This document shows positions 9,310 to 16,581 of a stretch of 64,000 bases of DNA, one piece after another. The position numbers and the translations under genes are program-made. This DNA is from an uncultured Clostridia bacterium (GTDB lineage: Bacteria > Bacillota > Clostridia > UBA1381), in NCBI GenBank assembly GCA_934486735.1, contig CAKSQL010000009.1:18046-82045 (forward strand). Direction: 5' to 3'. The notes under the pieces are model-generated. The model did not search any database and was not told the DNA's origin. It saw only the letters and a list, made by a program, of their open reading frames with translations. Each line of letters opens with the position of its first letter. Within the stretch, counting starts at the first letter, position 1.

Positions 9310-9375
9310 AAAATAATTTAAAGCGCTTTAAATTATTTTCAAAATTATTATATCATTATTTGCTCATCTTGTCAA
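9310..9375 (-). promoter_or_regulatory. LacI-operon promoter and perfect palindromic operator
   Basis: A full-consensus promoter: TTGACA (9375-9370), 17 bp, TATAAT (9352-9347). Directly downstream, 9310-9339 is a perfect 30-bp palindrome centred on AAAGC|GCTTT. The GC centre with AT flanks matches the style of LacI/GalR operators. Placed at about +1 to +30, it should block initiation or early elongation. The remainder of 9164-9540 holds the leader of this operon and the promoter of the divergent lipoprotein gene. Confidence 0.8.
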
Positions 9376-9477
9376 TGCTTTTGTGAAATATATAAGTGTT
9401 ATATCAGATTTTTTTACATAATTTTATAAAATGATTTATTTTTCTTTATACAATATAAACAAACAGTATGGTTTTAG

Positions 9478-9506
9478 TTGACACTCAGACCAATTTGTTG
9501 TATACT
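9478..9506 (+). promoter_or_regulatory. Promoter of the small lipoprotein gene
   Basis: TTGACA (9478-9483), a 17-bp spacer and TATACT (9501-9506), followed by GGAGGG and the start codon at 9541. Confidence 0.75.
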
Positions 9507-9540
9507 TGTAGTATATATTATATATACGGAGGGTTTATAA

Positions 9541-10026
9541 ATGAATAATTTTAAAACAAGAAAAACGCATCGTATGCTTTGTATCGGCATTGCGGCGCTT
9601 TTGTCGTTCTCGGCATTAACCGGCTGCGGCATAAATAAAAATATTGCCGCAAATAATGAAGCGCCGGTTGAATCATCTGCGGCACAAGCATCGGACGACA
9701 CTTCCGAGACTTCCGCAACTTCCGACACATCCGAGCCATCTGCACCGGCAGATGCTTCCGACACCGAGGCATGGAGACAATTTTTAAGGGACTACGAGGC
9801 ATGGGCGGACAAATACATTGCATTTTTGAAAAAAATCAATGATAATCCAAAAGATTTCAGCTATTGGGAGGACTATGGCAAGCTCATGGAAGAAGCCCAA
9901 AAATGGGGCGAAAATGCCGCGAAATATGAAGATGAATTGCAAAGCGACGATTTTCCGCCCGAGTTTTTATCGGAGTATCTGAGCACACTTTCCAGGATAA
10001 CAAAGAAAATGGCGGAATTGGATTAA
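9541..10026 (+). CDS. Small lipoprotein of unknown function
   Basis: A 161-residue lipoprotein. A basic N-terminus (residues 1-11) and hydrophobic stretch are followed by the lipobox LTGC (Cys ~29). Then comes a Ser/Thr/Glu/Asp-rich spacer (~40-75, with SEDTSETS-like runs) and a C-terminal region with many Trp, Tyr and acidic residues that is probably helical. I do not recognise a catalytic motif. It is likely anchored in the membrane facing outward. The gene stands alone, divergent from the LacI operon, with its own consensus promoter and a terminator at 10125-10166. Confidence 0.85.
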   Translation: MNNFKTRKTHRMLCIGIAALLSFSALTGCGINKNIAANNEAPVESSAAQASDDTSETSATSDTSEPSAPADASDTEAWRQFLRDYEAWADKYIAFLKKINDNPKDFSYWEDYGKLMEEAQKWGENAAKYEDELQSDDFPPEFLSEYLSTLSRITKKMAELD

Positions 10027-10124
10027 TAAAAGCTTCCGGCAAAGCCACCTGCGGATGCAGGATTACAGCTGCATTTATTTCATCTTGTTCAACACAATAA
10101 TCAATAATAATGAGGGAAATTTTA

Positions 10125-10166
10125 AAAACGGCGATGTGTAAAATAATTTTGCATACCGCTGTTTTT
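10125..10166 (+). terminator. Terminator of the lipoprotein gene
   Basis: AAAACGGCG pairs with CGCTGTTTT, continued inward by ATGTGTAAAAT with ATTTTGCATAC through G-U pairs, ending in a T-run. The remaining 10167-10348 carries no gene; a small hairpin (TTCCCG/CGGGAA, 10329-10349) lies just before the XRE gene. Confidence 0.6.
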
Positions 10167-10375
10167 CATTTCTTCAAATACCTTTGTGTGTACTGATAAA
10201 TAATATAATCTGTACCGTAAGTATCTTCATAAAATACTTCTTTTAGTATAAACTATATATACAGGGAGTGGTGACGTGAAATTTTTTTCGTATCCGCACC
10301 CATCGGAATTTAATTGTCTGTGCAAAAATTCCCGCTCTTCGTTCGGGAATGCACATGGACGGAATGGAGATTATT

Positions 10376-10771
10376 ATGAAGATAAAGAAGCGTATCGGCA
10401 GACCGGTCACGCCTGTTTTGGCACGCGAGCCGCACACAAAGGAAATCAATCTGAAGCTTGAACGCATAGGAAATGTTATCAGAGAAGCGCGCCTGAATCA
10501 GGGGCTTACGCAGGAGGAGCTCGCAGAGCTTATCGATGTCACCCCTGCCTATATAGGCCACATAGAGCGCAATCAGCGGAGTTTTTCGCTGCAAACTCTT
10601 GTGAAGCTCGCCACCGAGCTGGACATAGATATGAACTATCTTTTCTCGGACAGCACACCGTCGGACGAGGAACAAGTTATTATAGATTTCAAGCAGCTTA
10701 TAAAAGGAAAACCCCTGCGCGCCCAAAGGGCTGCCTTGGATATAGTACGCACAGCTTTAAAATATCTTTAA
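10376..10771 (+). CDS. XRE-family HTH transcriptional regulator
   Basis: A 131-residue protein with a basic N-terminal tail, a Cro/CI-type helix-turn-helix at about residues 20-80 (IGNVIREARLNQGLTQEELA and TPAYIGHIERNQRSFSLQTL) and a short C-terminal helix region. It resembles the small XRE regulators of Clostridia that recognise short palindromes; its target is unknown. ATG 10376 is chosen because GGAGA lies 6 nt upstream; earlier in-frame ATGs (10349, 10355, 10364) lack a ribosome site. It is followed by a hairpin at 10847-10880. Confidence 0.88.
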   Translation: MKIKKRIGRPVTPVLAREPHTKEINLKLERIGNVIREARLNQGLTQEELAELIDVTPAYIGHIERNQRSFSLQTLVKLATELDIDMNYLFSDSTPSDEEQVIIDFKQLIKGKPLRAQRAALDIVRTALKYL

Positions 10772-10846
10772 GTTTTGCACCGATTGCTTTTCGGCTGCCA
10801 TATAGTAAAATGCGCGCTCAATACACCGGAATTGTCGCAAACGGAA

Positions 10847-11209
10847 AACACACAAATCCCAAAATCGGGATTCGTGTGTTTATTAATGAATCACTTGAAC
10901 AACAAAATTATTCTTACGTCATGTCAAGGTTGCATCTTTTATTTAAAGATAGTCTTAAAATAATCCGCATACTTGGTTTTGATACGCTATACACCATTTC
11001 TTTTACAGTGTTCTGCATGAGTGCGGCCACGCAGCACAAACTGCAGCCGAAAACAAAATATGTACATATTGCACGTGCATAACCAAAGGCTTCAAAAGGC
11101 ATTTTGCGCAATCAATCTTTTATTATCGGCACATACTGCCGTCGGTATCGCAAGATATGCTTTCGGACACCATATCAAATCTCAAGTTCACAAATTATCT
11201 GCATGTTAT
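10847..11209 (-). ncRNA. Possible small RNA or short-peptide transcript
   Basis: A near-consensus minus-strand promoter, TTGAAA (11244-11239), 17 bp, TATAAT (11221-11216), lies in a stretch with no large gene. It points towards a strong hairpin (ACACACAAATCCC with GGGATTCGTGTGT, 10847-10880, one mismatch) with T-runs on both sides. The transcript would be about 360 nt. It contains only a weak TTG-started frame (11111-10914, 65 residues, hydrophobic and Cys-rich) without a clear ribosome site. I do not recognise a known RNA family. The hairpin also serves as terminator for the XRE gene. Confidence 0.35.
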
Positions 11210-11912
11210 ATCTTGATTATATCATGTGCGGAATGCATTTTCAAATCCCAAACTCACGCCCGGGATTCTTGTAACGTACCCATTGCCAATCTCCGATTTT
11301 TCAAACCGGTATTTAACAATGTCTGTTCACCCTCAGACTTTTACAGGGTATACTCTCCCTGTCAGAAAAAATTTTTTCTGTTCGCTTAAAAGGCATAGGT
11401 GCAAATACAAACCTAAACACCGTCTGATTTTTGCACAAACAATTTCGGTTTTTTAATCCGCAACTTACAAAACTTCGGATAGAGATGCTTTCCGCTTCTT
11501 AAATTGACATTGCCGGCATCCGTCTTAAACGATTATGGGGTGTTTAAAATCGCATGCGGTAATGCAACCGAATTGTTTATAAGATCTTTCTTTAAATTTC
11601 ATCGGATTATCCCGATATTTTTATTATATCACATACTGTAAAATTTTTCAAGTATTTTTTACAAATTTTTCAAAAGGTTTTTCTGAAATTTTTTCATAAG
11701 TTAATTTTCATATCTAAATTGCAATATCAAATAAGACATTTTCAAAAAGAATATTTGCTGAACTGTGGCAGGTGAAGTAAAGAATGTGTGGGGTGCGATA
11801 AAAGTAAAAATGTTGTCTTTTCGGATATGATGAAAAACGAGATATAAAACATAATATTTGTATGACATAAGTTCGTTATCCATACAATGCAAGAGTACTT
11901 ATTATAAAAAAT

Positions 11913-11968
11913 TACGAAACTTTTTCGTAGATTAATCTATTGACATAAAGTTTGAGCGGTGCTATAAT
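11913..11968 (+). promoter_or_regulatory. Promoter of the GH39-like gene with upstream inverted repeat
   Basis: TTGACA (11940-11945), 17 bp, TATAAT (11963-11968): full consensus. A 7-bp inverted repeat TACGAAA/TTTCGTA with a 3-bp gap (11913-11929) lies just upstream of the -35, where an activator or repressor could bind. Confidence 0.75.
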
Positions 11969-12008
11969 GAACATATAAATTTTTCCGATAAAAGGAGTAG
12001 TTAGCATT

Positions 12009-13364
12009 ATGGAAAATATAAAAGTTGATTTTTCGATAAATACGGGGAAAGTCAAGCCGATGCATGCGGTAAATAACGGACCTGTTTACAAATTTACAAC
12101 CGACCAGCGGATAACGAATATTGATGCTTTTAAAGAAGCGGCAATTCCATACGCAAGAACGCATGATGCGGCATTCTGTTCTGCTTACGGAGGAGAGCAT
12201 ATAGTCGATATTCTTGCAATATTCCCTGATTTTGATAAAGATCCCACCGATCCCGAATCATACGATTTTACCCTGACAGACGAATATCTTAAAGTGATGA
12301 TATATGCAGGTGTAAAGCCGTTTTATCGCCTTGGTTCAAAGATTGAACATTGGCCTAAAAAATACGGTACTCTGCCGCCTAAAGATTTTCATAAATGGGC
12401 TGTCATTTGTGAACATATAATACGCCATTATACCGAGGGATGGGCTGACGGATTTGATTATGACATTGAATACTGGGAAATATGGAACGAACCCAACATC
12501 GCTCCGGATGATGCTGATTATGTTGACAAAAAGTGTTGGGGCGGAACAATGCAACAGTTTTTTGAATTTTTTGATATTGCGGCAAAGCATTTGAAAAAAT
12601 GTTTTCCCAATAAAAAAATAGGCGGTCCGGCAATGGTTTATCCGATTCATGATTGGGCAAAAAGCTTTTTGTCTTATATGAAAGAACATAATACGCCGCT
12701 TGACTTTTATTCATGGCATGTATATGCCGCCGATCCGAATTATATACTTGATTTGGAAACAAAAGCAAGGGAGCTGCTTGATTCTTACGGATTTAAGAAT
12801 ACCGAAAGTATACTCAATGAGTGGAATTATGTCAAGGACTGGAACAACGATGATTGGCTGTATTCACTTAAAAGCGAAAAGAGCATCAAAGGTGCGGCGT
12901 TTACGGCGGCTGTAATGTTTGAATCACAGTACAGACCCCTCGATATGCTGATGTATTACGATGCTCGTCCGTGCGCAATGAACGGAATGTTCGCAACTGA
13001 TTATGTATGCGAAAGGCTCAAAGGCTATTATCCGTTCCGTATGTTCAACGAACTTGTTAAGCTCGGAGAATCGGTTAAAACCGAAAGTGTATGCGATAAA
13101 TTGTTCAGTTGTGCGGCAAAGGGTGAAAACTCAATGGCGTTTGTCGTTTCGTATTTTGATGATAATGACAATGCAGATGAAATGGATGTTAAAATAAGCT
13201 TTGAGAATATGGGCAGCAAAAAGAGAAAAGTTTCTTATTATCTTCTCGATGAAAATCATAACGAAGAGCTTGTGAGAGATGAAACGGTTACGGGCGAAAG
13301 TATATCGTCATATTTAAAAATGCCTTTGTTCTCTGCTTATCTTATAAAAATAGAGGAAATATAA
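12009..13364 (+). CDS. GH39-like glycoside hydrolase (clan GH-A), cytoplasmic
   Basis: A 451-residue protein with a (beta/alpha)8 clan GH-A catalytic domain. EYWEIWNEPNIA (~157-168) gives the acid/base Glu after Asn. SILNEWNY (~270) gives the probable nucleophile Glu. DFYSWHVYA (~232) is the conserved strand with the substrate-facing His. The layout is that of GH39 beta-xylosidase-like enzymes, and a short C-terminal beta domain follows. There is no signal peptide, so it probably works on imported xylo- or related oligosaccharides. AAAGGAG lies before the start. The gene is a single-gene unit with a strong promoter and terminator. Confidence 0.85.
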   Translation: MENIKVDFSINTGKVKPMHAVNNGPVYKFTTDQRITNIDAFKEAAIPYARTHDAAFCSAYGGEHIVDILAIFPDFDKDPTDPESYDFTLTDEYLKVMIYAGVKPFYRLGSKIEHWPKKYGTLPPKDFHKWAVICEHIIRHYTEGWADGFDYDIEYWEIWNEPNIAPDDADYVDKKCWGGTMQQFFEFFDIAAKHLKKCFPNKKIGGPAMVYPIHDWAKSFLSYMKEHNTPLDFYSWHVYAADPNYILDLETKARELLDSYGFKNTESILNEWNYVKDWNNDDWLYSLKSEKSIKGAAFTAAVMFESQYRPLDMLMYYDARPCAMNGMFATDYVCERLKGYYPFRMFNELVKLGESVKTESVCDKLFSCAAKGENSMAFVVSYFDDNDNADEMDVKISFENMGSKKRKVSYYLLDENHNEELVRDETVTGESISSYLKMPLFSAYLIKIEEI

Positions 13365-13421
13365 TATTTGCATTTTAAAAGCGCAATCGAATATCTTAGG
13401 ATAGCACACAAAACGCAGATA

Positions 13422-13458
13422 AAGCAGGATGTTTTCAAGCAAAACAGCCTGCTTTTTT
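13422..13458 (+). terminator. Terminator of the GH39-like gene
   Basis: AAGCAGG pairs with CCTGCTT and, inside it, TGTTTT with AAAACA, followed by a T-run. A clear intrinsic terminator 57 bp after the stop. Confidence 0.85.
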
Positions 13459-13514
13459 GATGATATTGTTTAGTTTTCTAAAAGCACAACAAATGAATAT
13501 AAGATTTGTATGAT

Positions 13515-13580
13515 TCAAAATCCTTCGGGAAAGTCAATATGCCATCTGTCTTCCAAAATCTTATTTTTTTGCAAATACAT
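13515..13580 (-). pseudogene. Possible remnant of a gene start (21 codons)
   Basis: A minus-strand frame MYLQKNKILEDRWHIDFPEG ends after 21 codons at 13515. It lies downstream of a TATAAT-bearing pair of direct repeats and has an AAGG two bases before its ATG. It reads like the beginning of a longer protein whose remainder has been lost, between the GH39 terminator and a shortened AraC gene. It could also be chance. Confidence 0.2.
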
Positions 13581-13601
13581 TACCTTCTTTCAAATTTTAT
13601 G

Positions 13602-13654
13602 ATAAATATCATTATATTTAAAAAATTTCCTATATAAATATCATTATAGTTAAA
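13602..13654. repeat. Two 21-bp direct repeats, 32 bp apart
   Basis: Positions 13602-13622 and 13634-13654 match at 20 of 21 positions (ATAAATATCATTATA followed by T or G and TTAAA). The period of 32 bp is about three helical turns, which is typical of tandem activator sites such as AraC-type boxes. Each copy also contains TATAAT on the minus strand. No intact gene lies immediately downstream in either direction. Confidence 0.5.
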
Positions 13655-13719
13655 GCATTTTTATTCATCAATTGTATTAGAACGTTTGAGTAAATATTTT
13701 ATTGGGGTGGTTATGCGGT

Positions 13720-14262
13720 TTAATTGTTATAGTTGCGGCGGTATTCATTCGGCGATATTCCGTATTGTGCCTTGAACATTTTAGAAAACTGTGCACTGTC
13801 GGTGAAATTGCATTCAAAAGCTATTTCCGTACATGATTTGTTGGTCATTGTAAGCAAGTCACATGCACATAATAAACGGTTGTATATAATAAATCTATTG
13901 GGACTCATATCATAAGCTTTTTTAAAACGAATCCGAAAGTTATCATAACCCATACCGTATTCCGAAACAAGATTTTTGACGTCAATATCCGAATTACATT
14001 CGTTTTTTAGTCGATTCATTATTTTTTCAAGCGCAGAGGAATCATATTTTTGAGAAATCGAATCTCTTATTAATAAAAGCCTGATTTGTTCCGCATATGA
14101 TGACATTATTCGACCGTAACCGAATTTCGAAGAGCGGCTTTCCAAATACATATTTGTGATAATCTTTTTAAGTTCAATGAAATTTTGCGGTGTATATACG
14201 CCGTTTTGTATTTCGGATGAAATACCCGATGTGATAAAATACATTGTATTGATATAATACAT
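13720..14262 (-). CDS. AraC-family regulator, short at the N-terminus
   Basis: A 180-residue protein whose C-terminal ~100 residues are a complete AraC/XylS double helix-turn-helix (DVKNLVSEYGMGYDNFRIRF and CTEIAFECNFTDSAQFSKMF, ending SPNEYRRNYNN). Usual AraC-family regulators of this type are 260-300 residues with an N-terminal cupin sensor domain. Only about 75 residues, apparently the tail of such a domain, precede the HTH here. Upstream 14263-14336 is AT-rich with no continuation of the frame, so the 5' end may have been lost. It could still bind DNA or could be a decaying gene. It converges on the GH39-like gene. Confidence 0.65.
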   Translation of the reverse strand: MYYINTMYFITSGISSEIQNGVYTPQNFIELKKIITNMYLESRSSKFGYGRIMSSYAEQIRLLLIRDSISQKYDSSALEKIMNRLKNECNSDIDVKNLVSEYGMGYDNFRIRFKKAYDMSPNRFIIYNRLLCACDLLTMTNKSCTEIAFECNFTDSAQFSKMFKAQYGISPNEYRRNYNN

Positions 14263-14336
14263 TTTACAAATTTTTCAAAAAGTTTTTTATATTTTATTTT
14301 TTTATCGTTTTTTTTAACAAAAAATCATTATTTAAG

Positions 14337-15491
14337 CTATGGCTTGCAGCGTCCGCATGGATTATATCCGCTTTCTTCTGCCGCCTCGCGCGTATCAAAA
14401 TAAACTCGGTTTTCCTTTATCGGCAGCGAGCCGCAATTCGGGAGATGAAACTTCTTTGTATTTTTATTTCCGATATATGCTCCGTCCGCTGCCGTACCGA
14501 CAGCGGCGCTTCCCGCCGACGGCTTTGGAGTATTTGTTTTCTCCTCCGCGCTGTGCTGCTCTCTTTTTGCCTGCTCGGTCGGATTTGTCTGCGCATTCTC
14601 GTTTTTGCTTGTTGTTATCGTCACGTTTTTGCCGTCGCTCTTTGCGATAATGTCCCCTTGAATATCCGTTCTGTAAACTGTCACATCCGCATCTCTGAGA
14701 CGGCTGAGCGTGTCCTCTGTCGGATGTCCGTATGAGTTCCCTTTCCCGACGGATATGACGGCGTATTTCGGCATAATCTCACGCAGAAACGGGTATGTTG
14801 TCGAGTTTTTGCTGCCATGATGCCCCACCTTTAGCACATCGGCGGAGAGGTCATAACCCGCGTTCAGAATTTCCTGCTCTTCCTCTCTTTCGGCATCGCC
14901 GGTGAATAAAAACGACGTGTCGCCGTACACTATTTTCATAACAATCGAACCGTTGTTCCTGTCGTTCTCCGACTCGGTGATGGGTCCGAAAAATTCAACA
15001 GTGCTGCTGCCGAGCTTCATTTCATCGCCCGGCTTTGGATTGTCTATCTCTATTCCCCGTTCCTCGGCTTTTCTCACTATATTTCTGTACGAATTTGTAT
15101 CCGCTCCCGTTTTCGGAGCCAAAATTCCGCCGACATCGATTGTCGAAAGAGGCGCGGAAAGTCCGCCTATATGGTCCTCGTCAGCATGCGAACAGACGAT
15201 ATAATCAAGACGCTCCACATTTTGTTTTTTTAGATATGTGTAAATAACATCACTCGCTTTTGATTTTCCGCCGTCAATCAGCATAGCCTCGTCGTCGCAC
15301 AAAACCAAAGCCGAATCCCCCTGTCCGACATCGATATAGTGAATTTCAAAGCCGCTGTGTTTTATTTGTCCCGCCGTTGCCGCCGACGTCGGTGTCGGCG
15401 ACGTTTCAAGTTCATGGCTTACATTCCCGGCGCATCCGCACAGGCTTATCGCCATTGCAAGAGCCAAAAAATAATTAATTAATCTTTTCAT
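14337..15491 (-). CDS. ComEC/Rec2-like metallo-beta-lactamase-fold lipoprotein
   Basis: A 384-residue lipoprotein (signal with lipobox LCGC, Cys ~20) with a metallo-beta-lactamase domain like the free-standing ComEC C-terminal domain: IHYIDVGQGDSALV (~52), the zinc motif SHADEDHIGG (~103), FTGDAEREEE (~197) and VGHHGSKNS (~225). After a Thr/Asn/Lys/Glu-rich linker, residues ~335-384 form a small Ada-like metal-binding module (IGNKNTKKFHLPNCGSLP, and CGRC at the end). Proteins of this build are thought to be secreted nucleases or phosphodiesterases, but the substrate is unknown. The start is set at ATG 15491; GTG 15494 is one codon earlier. It lies downstream of ymdB, with a hairpin between. 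Confidence 0.88.
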   Translation of the reverse strand: MKRLINYFLALAMAISLCGCAGNVSHELETSPTPTSAATAGQIKHSGFEIHYIDVGQGDSALVLCDDEAMLIDGGKSKASDVIYTYLKKQNVERLDYIVCSHADEDHIGGLSAPLSTIDVGGILAPKTGADTNSYRNIVRKAEERGIEIDNPKPGDEMKLGSSTVEFFGPITESENDRNNGSIVMKIVYGDTSFLFTGDAEREEEQEILNAGYDLSADVLKVGHHGSKNSTTYPFLREIMPKYAVISVGKGNSYGHPTEDTLSRLRDADVTVYRTDIQGDIIAKSDGKNVTITTSKNENAQTNPTEQAKREQHSAEEKTNTPKPSAGSAAVGTAADGAYIGNKNTKKFHLPNCGSLPIKENRVYFDTREAAEESGYNPCGRCKP

Positions 15492-15562
15492 CACATTTTC
15501 CCTTTTATTTTTTTATACTCAATCAAAAAATATCTTTTTCTATCACTTAATAATATTACAAG

Positions 15563-15585
15563 CTGACCGGGCAACACCCGGTCAG
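15563..15585 (-). terminator. GC-rich hairpin between ymdB and the MBL lipoprotein gene
   Basis: CTGACCGGG pairs perfectly with CCCGGTCAG around a 5-nt loop, about 40 bp past the ymdB stop. There is no clean T-run, so it may be a weak terminator or a processing/stability element. Confidence 0.45.
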
Positions 15586-15622
15586 TTCTGTCAGTCGAAA
15601 TAAATCAATCTGCTAAAAAATC

Positions 15623-16393
15623 TCAATGAATAAAAATTCTCTCGGTGGAAAGCGTCTTTCCGCTCTTCTCGTCAATATCAAATATGCATCCGCAGAATTG
15701 TCCCCGTCCGTTGGCGACCTCAAACCGCTTTGGTATGCCATTTAAAAACTTTCTTATTACAGCATCTTTATTAACTCCCAAAACCGAGCACGACGGTCCG
15801 GTCATCCCGATATCGGTTATATATCCCGTTCCCTTGGGCAAAATACTGTCATCGGCGGTCTGCACATGCGTATGCGTTCCGAAAACCGCGCTTACTCTGC
15901 CGTCCAGATAATATCCGAGAGCTGTCTTTTCGCTCGTTGCCTCGGCGTGAAAGTCGACCATTATTATATCCGCCTTGTTCCTGAGCCGTTCAATGCATGC
16001 ATCGGCAGTTAAAAACGGATTTGCGGCAGGCTGCATATATATTCTGCCAATCAGATTGATAACGCCGACACGCACACCGTTACGCGACACAAGCACCGCC
16101 GAGCCGCAGCCCGGGCAATCGCCCTCAAAATTTGCCGGTCTGATGATGTTGTCGTTATACTCCAGCACCTTTGCAACATCCGGGCAGCCCCAAGTGTGAT
16201 TTCCCAGTGTAAACATGTCGATTCCCGAACGGCAAAGCTCCTCGTACACCGGTTTTGTCAGGCCCTTGCCATGCGCGGCATTTTCACAGTTGGCAATGAT
16301 AAAGTCCATCTTCGGAGCAAGCAGCTCCAAGACCTCGAACACCATTTTTCTGCCGGTCTGCGAGACAATATCGCCGATTGTTAATATTTTCAT
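15623..16393 (-). CDS. ymdB: YmdB-type metallophosphoesterase (2',3'-cyclic nucleotide phosphodiesterase)
   Basis: A 256-residue YmdB-family phosphoesterase (the usual length is about 260). Metal-binding motifs in order: GDIVSQTGR (~7), ANCENAAHGKG (~34), LGNHTWG (~63), MVDFHAEATSEK (~145) and FGTHTHVQTADD (~174). In Bacillus YmdB hydrolyses cyclic nucleotides, and its loss changes mRNA turnover, biofilm and motility. The gene usually lies next to rny, as here: rny is upstream on the same strand, separated by its terminator. ATG 16393 follows GGAG at a good distance. Confidence 0.93.
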   Translation of the reverse strand: MKILTIGDIVSQTGRKMVFEVLELLAPKMDFIIANCENAAHGKGLTKPVYEELCRSGIDMFTLGNHTWGCPDVAKVLEYNDNIIRPANFEGDCPGCGSAVLVSRNGVRVGVINLIGRIYMQPAANPFLTADACIERLRNKADIIMVDFHAEATSEKTALGYYLDGRVSAVFGTHTHVQTADDSILPKGTGYITDIGMTGPSCSVLGVNKDAVIRKFLNGIPKRFEVANGRGQFCGCIFDIDEKSGKTLSTERIFIH

Positions 16394-16530
16394 ATAATCT
16401 CCATTCTAATGCATAAACATATAATTGTAAAATCGTCAATCAAAATATCACAAAAGTCCGTCTATGTAATATGCATTTTTTCTGCCGAGCCGACTTTTGA
16501 TATCGGGATTTTACAATCAATTATAAATGC

Positions 16531-16574
16531 AAAAAAGTAAAACTGCAGCAAAACAATACTTTTACCGCAGTTTT
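16531..16574 (-). terminator. Terminator of the RNase Y gene
   Basis: AAAACTGCAG and CCGCAGTTTT form a 10-bp stem with one mismatch, followed on the minus strand by six T after a short gap, directly after the stop at 16582. Confidence 0.65.
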
Positions 16575-16581
16575 ATGTCTG

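Larger units (their letters stand above)
10772..12008. other. 1.2-kb stretch without a convincing gene
   Basis: No open frame here has a good start, ribosome site and recognisable protein. The stretch holds a possible minus-strand RNA gene (10847-11209), a hairpin ACAGGG/CCCTGT (11345-11364) followed at once by an 18-bp palindrome CAGAAAAA/TTTTTCTG (11365-11382), and an AT-rich run at 11630-11930. The promoter of the GH39-like gene closes it. Confidence 0.6.

Noticed and set aside
10810..11111. Overlapping frames of 60-90 codons on both strands in the stretch after the XRE gene
   Set aside because: No good starts, odd composition, and they straddle the terminator hairpin; treated as noncoding or at most a weak peptide inside the candidate RNA.
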